NCBI GenBank assembly: GCA_030180135.1
Contig: CM058229.1
Coordinates: 39,459,522 to 39,523,521 of the forward strand
Source: Orychophragmus violaceus
Taxonomy: Eukaryota > Streptophyta > Magnoliopsida > Brassicales > Brassicaceae
Direction of reading: 5' to 3'
DNA length: 64,000 nucleotides
A program made the translations under genes and the position numbers. Below the pieces are notes generated by a model. The model worked only from the letters and a program-made list of their open reading frames with translations, did no database searches and had not been told where the DNA came from. Position 1 is the first letter of the stretch, and each line of letters begins with the position of its first letter. Shown one piece after another: positions 62,425 to 64,000 of this stretch.

Positions 62425-63966
62425 GTTGGAGCATGAATGTTCCGAATGTCCAACTTGCGTATAAGATGTTCAAATTGTTTGCGACCAAGAGCTTTAGTGA
62501 GAACATCGGCAGGCTGGTCTTGAGTGGATATGTAGAATGGTGTGATTAAACCATCACGAATTGCATCACGTACGAAATGACAATCAATCTCAATGTGTTT
62601 TGTACGTTGATGAAGTACCGGATTAGCAGCCAAGTGTAACGCAGACTTGCTATCTGAATAAAGCGGAAGAGAGGATGTGGGAACATCAAAGAACCGCACT
62701 AACTGACAGCCATTTGGCTTCACTGGTGGCATCAGCAAGTGCACGATACTCAGCCTCTGCTGAAGAACGAGATACGGTTGGCTGTTTCCGTGTCTTCCAA
62801 GAAATAACTGATCCACCGAGCAGAAATGCATAGCCTGTTAGACTGCGACGAGTAATATTACAACCAGCCCAGTCCGAATCGCTATAACCAGTGAGAGAGA
62901 GATCATCATTAGAGGAGAGAAAAATCCCTTGACCATGAGTCCCTTTCAAATAACGAACAACACGTAAAGCCGCTTCCCAATGAGATTTTCGTGGACACTG
63001 CATGAATTGGGATAGGACATGAACAGCATATGACAACTCTGGACGTGTGATAGTCAAGTAAATGAAGCGACCAACAAGGCGACGGTATTGCTCCAGTTTC
63101 TCATAGTACGCATCTTTTGCCCGAACAAGATGATGATTTTGCTCAAGAGGAATGAGCGCAGGGCGAGCACCAACCAGACCACACTCAGAGATGATATCCA
63201 AAGCGTACTTCCGTTGACAGAGGAAAATACCGTCTTCTTGACGAGCTACTTCAATACCCAGAAAATATCGCAATTTTCCCAAGTCCTTCATGTGAAAACA
63301 TTGACTGAGATATGCCTTAAACGCAGAGATATCGACTTCATCATTACCTCCAATGACAAGATCATCAACATATACCAGAATGTAAATCTCGACAGACCCT
63401 TGTTTGTAGGAAAACAAAGAGTAATCCGAAACAGATTGATGAAATCCATACTCAACTAGTGCATGTTGCAAAGTGGAAAACCAACATCGGGGAGCTTGAC
63501 GAAGACCGTAAAGGGATTTCTTTAAGCGACACACTTTCCCTGGCGCAGAATTGGAAAAACCTGGTGGTGGCTTCATATAAACCTCTTCCTCGAGAGTCCC
63601 ATGAAGAAAAGCATTGTGGACATCCATTTGATGGAGTTACCATCCCTTAGCAGCTGCAACTTTGAAGAAACAACGCACAGTAGTCATCTTCGAGACAGGA
63701 GCAAAGGTTTCTGTAAAATCAGAACCTTCAACTTGAAGATTGCCAAGGCAAACTAAGCGAGCTTTGTGACGAGCAATCGTACCATCTTTATTAAACTTCA
63801 AGCGGAAAACCCATTTACTGCCAATTGCCTTCTTACCAGGTGGTAAATCAGTGAGTTCCCATGTTTGATTATCTTCCAACGCAGATATTTCAGAAGACAT
63901 TGCTTCTCTCCACTCCTTATAAGTCATCGCATCATGATAGCCACGGGGTTCGTATCCCTCTGTCAA
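62421..63966 (-). pseudogene. copia reverse transcriptase and RNase H, nearly intact
   Basis: RT starts in EWREAMSSEISALEDNQTW, runs through GSKWVFRLKFNKDGT and ARLVCLG, then MDVHNAFLHGTLEEEVYM and CRLKKSLYGLRQAPRCW. The catalytic YVDD is at 63358-63372. RNase H follows with GYSDSDWAGC, SWKTRKQPTVSRSSAEAEYR and, in another frame, YSDSKSALHLAANPVLHQRTKHI and GLITPFYISTQDQPADVLTK. Only two lesions are clear: a TAA at 63637-63639 where the family has Gln, and a frameshift near 62686-62715. The element is therefore young or recently silenced. Confidence 0.88.
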
Positions 63967-64000
63967 TCGTTTAAGGAAAACACGAAATATCTGCGAAAAC

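Larger units (their letters stand above)
62228..64000 (-). mobile_element. Ty1/copia retrotransposon, 3' part (runs off right edge)
   Basis: The order on the minus strand is reverse transcriptase, RNase H, purine tract, then a probable 3' LTR. This is the Ty1/copia arrangement; integrase should lie to the right, outside the window. The LTR limits (about 62228-62411) are uncertain because no partner LTR is visible. Confidence 0.85.

Noticed and set aside
63088..63459. 123-codon plus-strand ORF
   Set aside because: Antisense shadow of the copia reverse transcriptase, whose motifs are clear on the minus strand.

Overview
This window is plant nuclear DNA. It has long AT-rich intergenic stretches, genes split by GT-AG introns, and dense nested retrotransposons and DNA transposons. 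The three host genes identify the family as Brassicaceae. In order they are a PHD-finger gene (33079-37163, +), a ubiquitin-specific protease of the UBP8/9/10/11 type (40492-44074, +) and granule-bound starch synthase GBSS1 (45028-47617, -). From memory this is the order At1g32810 - At1g32850 - At1g32900 on Arabidopsis thaliana chromosome 1. The proteins and the transposon load differ from A. thaliana, so this is another species. The intron-exon structures given were worked out by hand from splice sites and matching phase.

Layout. 1-21800 is a retrotransposon nest. It holds an edge fragment of a CACTA-like end, a solo LTR with a perfect 5-bp target duplication (2249-4985), and a 10.3-kb Ty3/gypsy element on the minus strand (5827-16128) with both LTRs, primer-binding site and polypurine tract. 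One of its LTRs contains a 994-bp Helitron. Then come decayed gypsy and copia relics (16134-20740). 21824-32075 looks like a poly(A)-tailed retroposed sequence split by an 8.9-kb Athila-like element (22235-31177). That element has perfect target duplications, gag-protease and an ATHILA ORF1-like gene, but no reverse transcriptase or integrase. 32500-47900 is the gene island, with only a 5'-truncated LINE and a 367-bp Mutator-type MITE between the first two genes. 48181-50420 is a long-inverted-repeat element flanked by ~180-bp direct repeats. 50452-54302 is a deleted Tat/Ogre-like gypsy element. 54303-59709 is CACTA (En/Spm) sequence with a transposase-type gene and telomere-like repeats. 59713-61864 holds two LINE tails, and 62228-64000 is a nearly intact Ty1/copia element running off the right edge.

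Functionally, the host genes are unrelated to one another: a probable chromatin reader, a deubiquitinase, and the plastid enzyme that makes amylose. The rest is a layered record of transposition. The strongest unexplained signals are the Athila-like element that carries ORF1 where pol should be, and the hairpin-forming repeat scattered through that same element, including its coding region and LTRs.
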